Assembly: GCA_020355945.1 (NCBI GenBank)
Contig: CP070627.1
Span: 6,961,295 to 6,977,653 of the forward strand
Direction: 5' to 3'
DNA length: 16,359 bases
Origin: Candidatus Aminicenantota bacterium
Lineage (GTDB): Bacteria; Acidobacteriota; Aminicenantia; UBA2199
Position numbers and translations under genes: made by a program. This document shows, piece after piece, positions 1 to 7,579 of the stretch. The notes beneath the pieces are model-generated. The model made no database searches. It saw only the letters and a list, made by a program, of their open reading frames with translations, and had not been told where the DNA came from. Positions within the stretch are counted from its first letter, which is position 1. Every line of letters starts with the position of its first letter.

Positions 1-396
1 CATACGCCTTTTTCCCGTCTGCCCCTGTACCGGACGAATCTTGACGATATCACCGGCTTTATCCTGAAGGATGACATGCTGCTGGCTAAAGCACAGGGTC
101 AAGGCCAGGTCAAACTGGAGACATTAAAACGGGACATCATGACCGTTACCGGGGAGATGCCGCTGTCAGACCTTTTGGAATCCCTGTTGGATAACCGTCA
201 ACACATCGCCCTGGTGCTCGGCGAGTACGGTGGGACGGAAGGTTTAGTGACGCTCGAAGACGTAGTGGAGACGCTGTTGGGTATGGAAATTGTTGATGAG
301 ATGGACAAAATCGAAGACATGCAAACCCTGGCGCGGCAGCAATGGGCAAAACGTGCCCGGGCACTGGGCCTGAAAGTTGATACCTCGAAAAAGTAA
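1..396 (+). CDS. CNNM/CorC (HlyC)-family membrane protein, C-terminal part
   Basis: The reading frame is open from base 1 and ends at TAA 394-396, so this is the 3' end of a gene that begins upstream of the window. The 131 visible residues match the second CBS domain of CNNM/CorC (hemolysin C-like) proteins: RLPLYRTNLDDITGFILKDD, then a segment on the DIMTVTGEMPLSDLLESLL pattern, then the hallmark VLGEYGGTEGLVTLEDVVETLLG and an acidic EIVDEMDKIEDMQ tail. In this family an N-terminal DUF21/CNNM membrane domain is followed by a CBS pair; members are linked to Mg2+/Co2+ transport. The protein stops about 40 residues after the CBS core, so it belongs to the short form without the C-terminal CorC_HlyC domain. 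It converges on the lanthipeptide genes with a 44-base gap and is probably unrelated to them. Confidence 0.85.
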   Translation, partial: HTPFSRLPLYRTNLDDITGFILKDDMLLAKAQGQGQVKLETLKRDIMTVTGEMPLSDLLESLLDNRQHIALVLGEYGGTEGLVTLEDVVETLLGMEIVDEMDKIEDMQTLARQQWAKRARALGLKVDTSKK

Positions 397-440
397 CCGG
401 GTAACCGGGGACAGGTAAGTTATTCCTTCGTGTTAACTGT

Positions 441-1439
441 TCAAAGCCTACTGCTTACTTCTCTCAAACTTTCTTTGATTAAATAACCCAGGAACGCTTC
501 ATCACGATTCAAAATACCTAAACGATTATTGGTCATATGAACATAACTTTCCAGGATGTACCACAACGGTCGGTGCTCTTCCGAAATTTGCTCCAATGAC
601 CGGGGCTTAAACCCCCGGGGAAATATCAATACCCCATTGCCCTGGGCATCCCTTAACTGTCTTCCAATCTCTCTCATTTCCCTCAACCATCGGTTCAGCC
701 ATTCCTGTTCAAATTCCCTCCCCTGTGTAAAAGCATCCCACAAGGTGCTGTGATAAGGGACCAGGGAGGATTTTTGTTTGGTAAAATTCTCTTCAAAGGC
801 TTTTAAGGTAATCTCCTGGCGTTCCTTTATTTCTTGTTCCGGCACATTTTCCAGGTAACCAAACGACCGGTAAAACCACATCCGGAAAATATGAGAATAA
901 AAAGCAGTGGTTTCCTTTAAATCCATTCCTAAAGCAAAGGCAAATCCCAGGTGCAGTTGAATGGCTGCACCCAACGCCCGGTCATAATACCATTCTTTAC
1001 TCTCCCGGATGACAGCCAACACCACATTGGAAGAGATTTCAAACTGCTTCTCGGCTAGCAAGATACCTGCTGACCCCCCGTACCGTTCAATTTCCGGCTC
1101 ATAAGGGATAAATCGGATAGAATGGTTGGGAAACCACTGGTGCGCCTCTGGCAACTCACTGCCCTGTGCAGGTTCCGCACGGTGCGAAGGTTTTTCTTTA
1201 AAATAACGGTTAAAATAAGATACCAACCAGGGTTTGACCCGAGATTCCAGGCGTTTTTTCTCGCCCTGGAAACGAAGTCGAATATGGGGCCCCTGGTGCC
1301 AATAACGAATGAAAAAAAACCGGTCTGCCAGCTTCTCTTCCAGGACAGACCGAACAAATGGCTGCACCGCTTCAATTAAAAATTCCTCCCAGGGCTCGGC
1401 ATAATACAAATAAGCAGCCAGCCATGTCTTTTTACTCAT
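441..1439 (-). CDS. Split LanB elimination-domain protein (thiopeptide-type bacteriocin biosynthesis family)
   Basis: This 332-residue protein matches the SpaB_C / thiopeptide-type bacteriocin biosynthesis domain. That is the glutamate-elimination half of class I lanthipeptide dehydratases: it removes glutamate from glutamylated Ser/Thr to give Dha/Dhb. Visible marks are FFFIRYWHQGPHIRLRF (about residues 41-57), where the family carries catalytic arginines, and near the C-terminus an SYVHMTNNRLG motif with His301, the place of the essential His in NisB-type enzymes. The ATG at 1439 was chosen over a longer in-frame ATG at 1499: it has AGGAGAAAGGAG just upstream and forms an ATGA overlap with the stop of the lanB-like gene, implying translational coupling. 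The last codon is TGA at 441. Family assignment is confident; the peptide substrate is unknown. Confidence 0.9.
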   Translation of the reverse strand: MSKKTWLAAYLYYAEPWEEFLIEAVQPFVRSVLEEKLADRFFFIRYWHQGPHIRLRFQGEKKRLESRVKPWLVSYFNRYFKEKPSHRAEPAQGSELPEAHQWFPNHSIRFIPYEPEIERYGGSAGILLAEKQFEISSNVVLAVIRESKEWYYDRALGAAIQLHLGFAFALGMDLKETTAFYSHIFRMWFYRSFGYLENVPEQEIKERQEITLKAFEENFTKQKSSLVPYHSTLWDAFTQGREFEQEWLNRWLREMREIGRQLRDAQGNGVLIFPRGFKPRSLEQISEEHRPLWYILESYVHMTNNRLGILNRDEAFLGYLIKESLREVSSRL

Positions 1440-4400
1440 TGTCTTTCTCCTTTCTCCTGGCCGCAGCCCAGGTGGTGCGCAGGTCCATAGGTATACCACT
1501 GTAAAGTAAATTCCGTAATGTGCTTGCTGTTACCAATCCGCAGCAACTGCCGGGAATTGGGCAGCATTTCCACCACTTTCAAACTGTAAGGCACCCGTTT
1601 GATGAGCTTTTCAAACAAATCCATTAAAAAGGGATTGTTAAAAGAAATATATTGGGGCTTGTAGTCATCGCGGCCGGGTTTTTGTTGGGCCCTGGATTGA
1701 CCTGGCTGCCGCCCAAAATCTTCTAGCACATGGACAAATACCTCTTCCGGTACCCCCAGCTCACGCCTCCATTCATTCACCCGCAAAAAATAGGCCCATT
1801 GACTCTCACCCGGTTCCTTAAAAGGTAATTTTTCTACCGGGATATACCAGGTCTTCCGACGAAGCACAATCCGATCGTCATATACGATCCGGGGATTTAC
1901 CCGCACCGCGGCATGTGTTTTTCCCTCTTCTTTCTCTTTCTTCCCCGGTCCTTCCTCCCCAATATTCGCTGCAGCATGAACCAACGGCTGGGGGAAAAGA
2001 TACTCTGCCATGGTAAATTTTTCTAACAATTGAAACAACTGGGAACGGCCTTGATGCCCCTGGAAACCCAGGTCAAACACATAAACCCGCTTTTGCGTGG
2101 GTTTGTGCACCAATTGCAGCCGGTCTCCTTTTTCCTCTAACCTCACCTCCAGGTCGGTAATAGGAATTTGTTTCCCCGGGGGTAAACTATTGTGACCACC
2201 CGGTATCCGCACCTCATAAGGCAGCAACGGAGGATGCAAATTGGCATTAAAATAGGAAGCATCACAGTCCTCTAACAACAGTGCTTCATTGGATAACCAT
2301 TCGTTCCACTGCCGGATGTCATTGGTAATACGGTCATCAAAAACATGTAAAAAACGACTGAAAAGTTTACCAAAACCAGGAAACGAAGAATTCAATACTC
2401 CTATCAGCCTTTCTTTGCCACTGCTGCCATCGCCTTCATCTACTCCATTCTCCAGGTAAAATTGGACAAAACTACCGTATGAACAGCCAGTGTCTGGCGA
2501 AGAAATTCCTTCGGCAAACTCCCGGTGGGTTCGTTCTATTTGATGGCGGTACAATCGAATAACATCCGGGATGCCAGTGATCTCTTTTTTTAGATTGGCC
2601 TTGAATTTTTCTATCCAGGCCCGGTTGGTTTCCTGTCTTTCTTTTATCTCTGGCACTTCCGGTGGGCCTTCACTTTTATCCTCGTCTTTTTCTTGCTGCT
2701 GCATTTGTTCCTGTTTCTTTTGTAATTCTGCTTCGGGCTTTTTAAATTCGCAGTAAAATTCTTCGTAAAAGGTCATTAAGTCAATGGAAGCATCATTCCC
2801 GTATTTGTGGACAAAAAAGAACCGCATCTTGTCTTGCTCATCCCGGAGTCCTTCAAAACGTCTCATATTCTGTAACAAGTCATGAAGCGCATCAATGAAT
2901 TCTCCCAGCAGCACATCATCTACACGCGGGGCGATATCTAAAGTGGTATCCTCGTAAAATACCTGTTCCGGTTTGAAATAAAAATACGTAACAGGTTGAT
3001 GCTTGAAAACCTCTGCCGTGGAATTGCGACCAGGGGGGCTCTTTTCTGCCAAAGATGACAGGTGCAGGTTACAGTTGCGGGTGGAGTTATCGAAAACATC
3101 CTTAGTAACAAAACCATCTCTAATAGGCTCCCCGCGCCGCGGGGCCCCCTGGACCCCCCGCAAAAACTTTCGTTTAATTTCATCGTCTTCGGGCGAGATG
3201 CGTTCCTCTTCCAGAAGTCCCGCGGCCTGGTGCAGTTTCATGCAAATAGCCCTGAACTGCCGGAACGCCTCTTCCAAAATACTGTTTCGTTTATGAAAAG
3301 GAGTTTCCCCGTATTGACCGGCCAGGGTACGGAGATTTTTTAATGTGTCTGCCAGTTCCGAAACCAGGGGAATATGAGTATCGCCGCTGTTGATATGAAC
3401 CAACACCTCCCGCAGCTTGATATCCCAATCCGGGTCTACCCCTGATATCCCAATATTGTACTCTAAGAAACCATATTCCAGCAATTGGATAACATAAGCC
3501 TCGATATCCTCTGCCGGTGCATCAATACGTTCATTGTCCACTATGGTTTTTACCAGTTCATGAATTGAAATTCCCTCCTTTTCCCGGGCGGTCAATTGCC
3601 GGAATAGTTCCACCACCGGGTTGAAAGGAATACGCTGAAACGCTTCAATATTGTCATGATTGGTCAGGAAAAGATAATTCTTCTCACCTTGCTTTAACGT
3701 GGGATTGGGCCGAACTAACAAATGGCGATAAATTCCCGGGTTCTTGTACAGCAAAACCTGCAAATACTTATAAAGTAAGTTATTTAACCGGATATGACAG
3801 GTGATAGTCGGCTTTTTGTTTTTTTCGTCTTTTAGCCACAAAAACGTTCTTTTGGGTGTTGACTCCACAGTCGGTGCCGGGGCTGGTTTTGCCATTACCA
3901 GGTTGGTAAAAGTGCTGAAGGGTGATGTCTTGGCATACATACGAGAAATGTACTTTATCAAACCCCGCTCGGTCTGAAAATCTTTTTTCTGGGTGGGACA
4001 CTCTTTCGATAGGTAACCGGGGATACGTTTTAGCAGTGACTGGCTGGACAATACCAGCCCTTTTTGCAGGGTTTCGTCCGCAGCCAGGGTATGAAGGTTT
4101 TTTCTCAACCGCAAAACCTCCCGGGAAAACGTTTCTTCTCCCTGATCAGACAATTTGTTTATAGTGTCTTTGATCTTAAGGTAATTTTTCAAGTCTTCAT
4201 TTAATGGGTCCGGCAAATGAGAAGTAATTTCATTCAAGGTATCCGCGGGGATATCCCGTTCATTGAACACATCTCGCCTGATATTCAGCAGCATATTTTG
4301 TAATCTGGCATCTTTTATTTGGGGGATCATATCATATAACTGCTGGGATAAATCCTGTTTGACTTCACCCAGTTTTTCTTTTAGCTGGCGAATGTCATTG

Positions 4401-4510
4401 ATGGGTTGAAGGGATTCCTTAAGGTTAAGGGATTCCAGTTGTTCAAAGTCTCCCCCGCTGACGCGTATCAGCACATGGGGAAATGGTTTCATTGCATACT
4501 GCTCCGGCAT
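1436..4510 (-). CDS. LanB-type dehydratase, glutamylation domain protein
   Basis: This 1024-residue cytoplasmic protein resembles the N-terminal glutamylation domain of LanB dehydratases, which transfer glutamate from Glu-tRNA to Ser/Thr of a peptide. Visible marks are an N-terminal VLIRVSGGDFEQLESL, the family signature YAKTSPFSTFTNLVMAKP (about 192-209), and near the end DRIVLRRKTWYIP and KPQYISFNNPFLMDLFEKL (about 951-969), the usual end of this domain. There is no elimination domain; that is supplied by the next gene, as in thiopeptide and some Bacteroidota and proteobacterial systems. Residues about 590-640 form a Gln/Glu/Lys-rich linker. Length is at the long end for a stand-alone domain. 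The start ATG at 4510 follows AAGGATGG; an internal ATG six codons in is an alternative. Its promoter lies directly upstream at 4540-4568. Confidence 0.9.
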   Translation of the reverse strand: MPEQYAMKPFPHVLIRVSGGDFEQLESLNLKESLQPINDIRQLKEKLGEVKQDLSQQLYDMIPQIKDARLQNMLLNIRRDVFNERDIPADTLNEITSHLPDPLNEDLKNYLKIKDTINKLSDQGEETFSREVLRLRKNLHTLAADETLQKGLVLSSQSLLKRIPGYLSKECPTQKKDFQTERGLIKYISRMYAKTSPFSTFTNLVMAKPAPAPTVESTPKRTFLWLKDEKNKKPTITCHIRLNNLLYKYLQVLLYKNPGIYRHLLVRPNPTLKQGEKNYLFLTNHDNIEAFQRIPFNPVVELFRQLTAREKEGISIHELVKTIVDNERIDAPAEDIEAYVIQLLEYGFLEYNIGISGVDPDWDIKLREVLVHINSGDTHIPLVSELADTLKNLRTLAGQYGETPFHKRNSILEEAFRQFRAICMKLHQAAGLLEEERISPEDDEIKRKFLRGVQGAPRRGEPIRDGFVTKDVFDNSTRNCNLHLSSLAEKSPPGRNSTAEVFKHQPVTYFYFKPEQVFYEDTTLDIAPRVDDVLLGEFIDALHDLLQNMRRFEGLRDEQDKMRFFFVHKYGNDASIDLMTFYEEFYCEFKKPEAELQKKQEQMQQQEKDEDKSEGPPEVPEIKERQETNRAWIEKFKANLKKEITGIPDVIRLYRHQIERTHREFAEGISSPDTGCSYGSFVQFYLENGVDEGDGSSGKERLIGVLNSSFPGFGKLFSRFLHVFDDRITNDIRQWNEWLSNEALLLEDCDASYFNANLHPPLLPYEVRIPGGHNSLPPGKQIPITDLEVRLEEKGDRLQLVHKPTQKRVYVFDLGFQGHQGRSQLFQLLEKFTMAEYLFPQPLVHAAANIGEEGPGKKEKEEGKTHAAVRVNPRIVYDDRIVLRRKTWYIPVEKLPFKEPGESQWAYFLRVNEWRRELGVPEEVFVHVLEDFGRQPGQSRAQQKPGRDDYKPQYISFNNPFLMDLFEKLIKRVPYSLKVVEMLPNSRQLLRIGNSKHITEFTLQWYTYGPAHHLGCGQEKGERQ

Positions 4511-4539
4511 CGGTAACCATCCTTTTTAAGTCCGGTTAA

Positions 4540-4568
4540 ATAGTACCTGATTTAAGAATTTTTGTCAA
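4540..4568 (-). promoter_or_regulatory. Sigma-70-type promoter of the lanB pair
   Basis: On the minus strand: -35 TTGACA (4563-4568), 17-bp spacer, -10 TACTAT (4540-4545), ending about 30 bases before the lanB start codon. The -35 is a perfect match and the -10 matches four of six positions. The 11-mer GGAATTTGACA (4563-4573) recurs exactly in the zinc-exporter promoter at 5515-5525. Confidence 0.6.
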
Positions 4569-4580
4569 ATTCCAAAAAGA

Positions 4581-5450
4581 CTAATTTTCCGCCAGGGGGT
4601 CCACATGAATGGTGGCTTCCATTTCCAATTCATCACGTACAGCAGCTTCAATTGCGTCAGCAATGTCATGGGCCTCGTTCAAACTCATGGTTCCATCAAG
4701 ATAAATATGAAATGTCAGTTCCCGGTGATGACCGTACCAGTGACAATGAATGTGATGAACATCGATATTATCAGGTCCAAAGCGTTCCGCGATTTCTTTT
4801 ATCCTGGTTACCAGCTCTTCATCGGGCCTTTCTCCCAATAAAGGGTTTATACCTTCTTTCAGTATATCATAGGCAGCGTACAATATAAGAAAGGCAATGA
4901 TGATACCCAGGATACCGTCGATCCACCAGAAATATTTCCCCAAAAATATTCCTACCAGTATTATTAGAGAGGTGATAGCATCACTGCGATGATGCCAACC
5001 GTCTGCTCTTAACACGGGGGATCTTGTTTTCCTGGCGGCCCAAAAGGAGAACTGGGCAATGCCTTCTTTCACCACCACGGAAAAAGCAATAATAACAATA
5101 GCTAAAGTCCCAAAATCAGCGGTTTCGTGGTTAGATAGTTTTGAGATTGCTTCCATTATAAAATTAAACCCAACAATCCCCAGCAATACACCGATAATAA
5201 CTGAGGCAATCAGTTCTGCCCGGCCGTGGCCAAAGGGATGTCTCTTATCTGCTGGCTTTGTGGTGGCTTTCACTCCCACCAGCAGCACAATAGAACTTAA
5301 ACTGTCAGACAAAGAATGCCAGGCATCTGCAATAATGGCCACAGAATGGGTGACCAGCCCCGCCCAGTATTTAAGCCCAAAAAGCGCCACGTTAATTAAG
5401 ATCGAAATCCAACCTTCAAAATAAGCCAGGGCAGCCGATTTCTTTTTCAT
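4581..5450 (-). CDS. Cation diffusion facilitator, YiiP/FieF-like zinc exporter
   Basis: This 289-residue inner-membrane protein is a proton-coupled divalent-cation exporter of the CDF family: six predicted membrane segments then a cytoplasmic dimerisation domain. The numbering falls in register with E. coli YiiP. The transport site reads H45-xxx-D49 in TM2 (AWHSLSD) and H153-xxx-D157 in TM5 (WHHRSDA); YiiP has Asp at position 45. A His at that place is known in the family to favour Zn2+ over Cd2+. In the C-terminal domain H232, H248, H261, H282 and D284 fall on YiiP zinc-site residues, and the loop HHIHCHWYGHH (232-242) is unusually His-rich. The start ATG (5450) has a weak GAAG Shine-Dalgarno, with a strong promoter upstream. 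It lies 70 bases upstream of lanB on the same strand. Zinc is the most likely substrate, by inference. Confidence 0.92.
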   Translation of the reverse strand: MKKKSAALAYFEGWISILINVALFGLKYWAGLVTHSVAIIADAWHSLSDSLSSIVLLVGVKATTKPADKRHPFGHGRAELIASVIIGVLLGIVGFNFIMEAISKLSNHETADFGTLAIVIIAFSVVVKEGIAQFSFWAARKTRSPVLRADGWHHRSDAITSLIILVGIFLGKYFWWIDGILGIIIAFLILYAAYDILKEGINPLLGERPDEELVTRIKEIAERFGPDNIDVHHIHCHWYGHHRELTFHIYLDGTMSLNEAHDIADAIEAAVRDELEMEATIHVDPLAEN

Positions 5451-5491
5451 TGTTCTTCACATCTATGACTATTTCGTTTAGAGTAAATCAA

Positions 5492-5520
5492 AATATAACC
5501 TGTTTTTAATTGAATGTCAA
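5492..5520 (-). promoter_or_regulatory. Near-consensus sigma-70 promoter of the zinc exporter
   Basis: Minus strand: -35 TTGACA (5515-5520), 17-bp spacer, -10 TATATT (5492-5497; five of six positions match). It sits about 40 bases upstream of the CDF start codon in the divergent region shared with lanC. The block GGAATTTGACA, and a CAGGT next to the -10, are shared with the lanB promoter. Confidence 0.7.
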
Positions 5521-5540
5521 ATTCCTCCGGTAAAATCAAT

Positions 5541-5569
5541 TTGATTATTTCTTCAAAAAATGGTAAAAC
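5541..5569 (+). promoter_or_regulatory. Possible lanC promoter
   Basis: TTGATT (5541-5546), 17-bp spacer, TAAAAC (5564-5569), each four of six matches to consensus, about 35 bases before the lanC start. The region is AT-rich, so chance matches are easy. This is the best candidate I see on the plus strand of the divergent gap. Confidence 0.3.
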
Positions 5570-5604
5570 ATAACCTAGTAAAATTCAAAAAAGGATGAGA
5601 AATA

Positions 5605-6834
5605 ATGAAGGAACAATGGGAAATTTTAATCAAAGATGAAAAAGCAAAGCCAGTCAAAGAAAAACTCTCTGAAATTGCCGAGACTTTAGTTAAAAATGTC
5701 CATAAGCTGGAAAGTAATATCGGGTTAATGGGCGGTAAAATTGGCGTTGCCCTGTTTTATTTCTATTATGCCAAATTTCTCGGCGAAGACAAATTTGCCG
5801 ACTATGGGGTAGAATTAATCTCCGATGTGTTTGATGAAATCAATAAAGATTTCACCTACCATACCCATGCCGGTGGGTTGGCAGGTATTGGCTGGACAGT
5901 GGAACACCTGGCTCAAAATGATTTTATTGAAACCGATACCAACGAAGTATTGGCAGACCTGGACCCCTATCTCCACAAAACCATGATCTATGATATCCGG
6001 AACGAAAATTATGATTTTTTACATGGGGCTGTGGGAAACGGTGTCTATTTTCTCAGCCGTATGGCAAATGAGAAATCAAAGGACTATCTGAAGGAGCTCA
6101 TCGATGAATTGGATAAAACCAGCCACAAAGATGAAGATGGTGCGCTTAAATGGCTGTCCACGTTGAATATCGAAGATGGAACCAAAGGGTATAATTTGAG
6201 TTTGTCTCACGGCATTGCCAGTATCATTGTATTCCTGGGTAAAGTACTGGAAACGGGCATTTACAATGAAAAAGTTTCTACTTTACTAAATGGTGCGGTC
6301 CAGTACCTGTTAAAATACAGGCTGGACAGGGAAAAATTCAGCTCTAATTTTCCCAGTTGGATTTCCGAGTCAGACCCGTTGACTGCCAGCCGTTTGGCCT
6401 GGTGTTACGGGGACCTGGGTATTAGCATCGCCTTATGGCAGGCGGCGCAAAGCGTTGGTAATAAAGATTGGGAAAAAATCGCAGCCCATGTTTTGCTGGA
6501 TTCCACTGCGCGTAAAGATTTAAAAGAAAATACCGTCATGGATGCAGGCCTGTGTCACGGTGCCGCAGGGATCATGCACATTTATAATCGTGCTTACCAC
6601 TACACTGGCATAGATACCTTTAAAGAACTAACCCTCTACTGGGCAGAACAAACCCTTAATATGGCTACATTTGAAGATGGGTATGCCGGCTATAAAGCCT
6701 GGCATACGGAAAAATACGGGGGCTGGGTCCCTGAGCCCGGATTGCTGGAAGGTGTCACTGGCATCGGCCTGGCGTTAATCTCCTTGATTTCTGACATTGA
6801 ACCCAAATGGGACCGCTCTTTGTTTGTCAGTTAG
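5605..6834 (+). CDS. LanC-like lanthionine cyclase
   Basis: This 409-residue protein is a LanC-type zinc enzyme, which adds Cys thiols to dehydrated residues to form lanthionine rings. All expected active-site residues are present. Zn ligands are C267 in AWCYGDLG and C317-H318 in GLCHGAAG; H202 in LSHGIA and R263, four residues before the zinc Cys as in NisC, are also kept, as is D137 ahead of the second-type Gly motif (DFLHGAVG). Seven Gly-rich helical repeats of the alpha/alpha toroid can be counted, near residues 40, 90, 140, 202, 268, 318 and 382. Length is normal for the family. The start ATG has AAGGA nine bases upstream. It is divergent from the CDF-lanB-elimination genes, which makes a class I set. 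A stand-alone LanC-like role such as glutathione adduct formation is possible but less likely given lanB beside it. Confidence 0.93.
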   Translation: MKEQWEILIKDEKAKPVKEKLSEIAETLVKNVHKLESNIGLMGGKIGVALFYFYYAKFLGEDKFADYGVELISDVFDEINKDFTYHTHAGGLAGIGWTVEHLAQNDFIETDTNEVLADLDPYLHKTMIYDIRNENYDFLHGAVGNGVYFLSRMANEKSKDYLKELIDELDKTSHKDEDGALKWLSTLNIEDGTKGYNLSLSHGIASIIVFLGKVLETGIYNEKVSTLLNGAVQYLLKYRLDREKFSSNFPSWISESDPLTASRLAWCYGDLGISIALWQAAQSVGNKDWEKIAAHVLLDSTARKDLKENTVMDAGLCHGAAGIMHIYNRAYHYTGIDTFKELTLYWAEQTLNMATFEDGYAGYKAWHTEKYGGWVPEPGLLEGVTGIGLALISLISDIEPKWDRSLFVS

Positions 6835-6956
6835 AACTCCTTGCCCATTAAAGTGCGACCAAACACTGGCGAAACAATTTTATCACCCGTAAAAAGAAGA
6901 CAGAGGCGATTTTTTACCCCTAAAATCATTAAATCACAATAGTAAGTTCATAAGTA

Positions 6957-6985
6957 TTGAAAATAAAATACCAGTTCGTTATAAT
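6957..6985 (+). promoter_or_regulatory. Strong promoter of bacterioferritin
   Basis: TTGAAA (6957-6962; five of six), 17-bp spacer, perfect TATAAT (6980-6985), ending 30 bases before the bfr start. I saw no clear Fur box around it. The rest of the 181-base gap after lanC holds no small ORF or clear terminator. Confidence 0.65.
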
Positions 6986-7015
6986 TATGAATCCAGGATT
7001 TACCAGGAGGTTATT

Positions 7016-7483
7016 ATGAAGGGACATGAAAAAATCATTAAAACATTAAATGATCTATTGGCGGATGAACTGACAGCGATTAACCAGTACATGGTTCATT
7101 CGGAAATGTGCGACGATTGGGGATATGCCAGGCTCCATAAGTTGGTGGAAAAGCGGGCCATCGATGAGATGAAACATGCTGAGAAGCTGATTGGCCGTAT
7201 CCTTTTCCTGGAAGGAACCCCTGTCGTCAGCGAATTAAAGAAGATCTATATCGGCGCCGATGTGGAGAAACAGTACAAGAACGATTGGAACGCGGAAATC
7301 GGTGCCATTAAAGCTTACAACGATGCCATTAAACTGGTGTCGGAGCTTGGAGACAACGGTACCCGTGACTTCTTGCAATCAATCCTTAACGATGAAGAGG
7401 ACCACCTCGACTGGCTGGAAACCCAGATGGAGCAAATCAAACAAATTGGCATTCAAAATTACCTGGTGGAACAAATGGAATAG
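7016..7483 (+). CDS. bfr: Bacterioferritin (heme-type)
   Basis: This 155-residue protein matches bacterioferritin over its whole length. Bfr forms a 24-subunit cytoplasmic shell that oxidises Fe2+ at a di-iron centre and stores iron as mineral. The ferroxidase ligands fall at the classical positions: E18, E51, H54, E94, E127 and H130. M52, the axial ligand of the inter-subunit heme, is present, which separates it from plain ferritin. The start ATG has a full AGGAGG five bases upstream, and a near-consensus promoter lies ahead of it. It is a single gene with its own promoter. Convergent transcription from the response-regulator gene downstream leaves 96 bases between them. Confidence 0.96.
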   Translation: MKGHEKIIKTLNDLLADELTAINQYMVHSEMCDDWGYARLHKLVEKRAIDEMKHAEKLIGRILFLEGTPVVSELKKIYIGADVEKQYKNDWNAEIGAIKAYNDAIKLVSELGDNGTRDFLQSILNDEEDHLDWLETQMEQIKQIGIQNYLVEQME

Positions 7484-7525
7484 CTCATCCATCGTTGTGT
7501 CCCTCCTTTTAATAGAGGTGGGGTT

Positions 7526-7542
7526 ACAGGCCCGCTTCCTGT
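7526..7542 (+). terminator. Weak hairpin with U-tract after bfr
   Basis: ACAGG (7526-7530) and CCTGT (7538-7542) form a 5-bp stem with a 7-base loop, followed by TTTATTTA. It lies between two convergent genes, where a terminator is expected, but the stem is short. Confidence 0.3.
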
Positions 7543-7579
7543 TTTATTTACGTATTTACGGACGCGTTAAATTGCCTCC

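Noticed and set aside
441..1499. Longer start (ATG at 1499) for the elimination protein
   Set aside because: It would add 20 residues that overlap lanB by 64 bases and has no Shine-Dalgarno; the ATG at 1439 has one and forms an ATGA overlap.
6835..7015. Search for a lanthipeptide precursor between lanC and bfr
   Set aside because: Both strands hold only ORFs of about 10 codons or fewer, ending at once; none has a leader, Cys residues or a usable ribosome site apart from the bfr start.
7501..7520. CCTC / GAGG pairing before the bfr terminator candidate
   Set aside because: A four-base stem with a mismatch on extension is too short to call.
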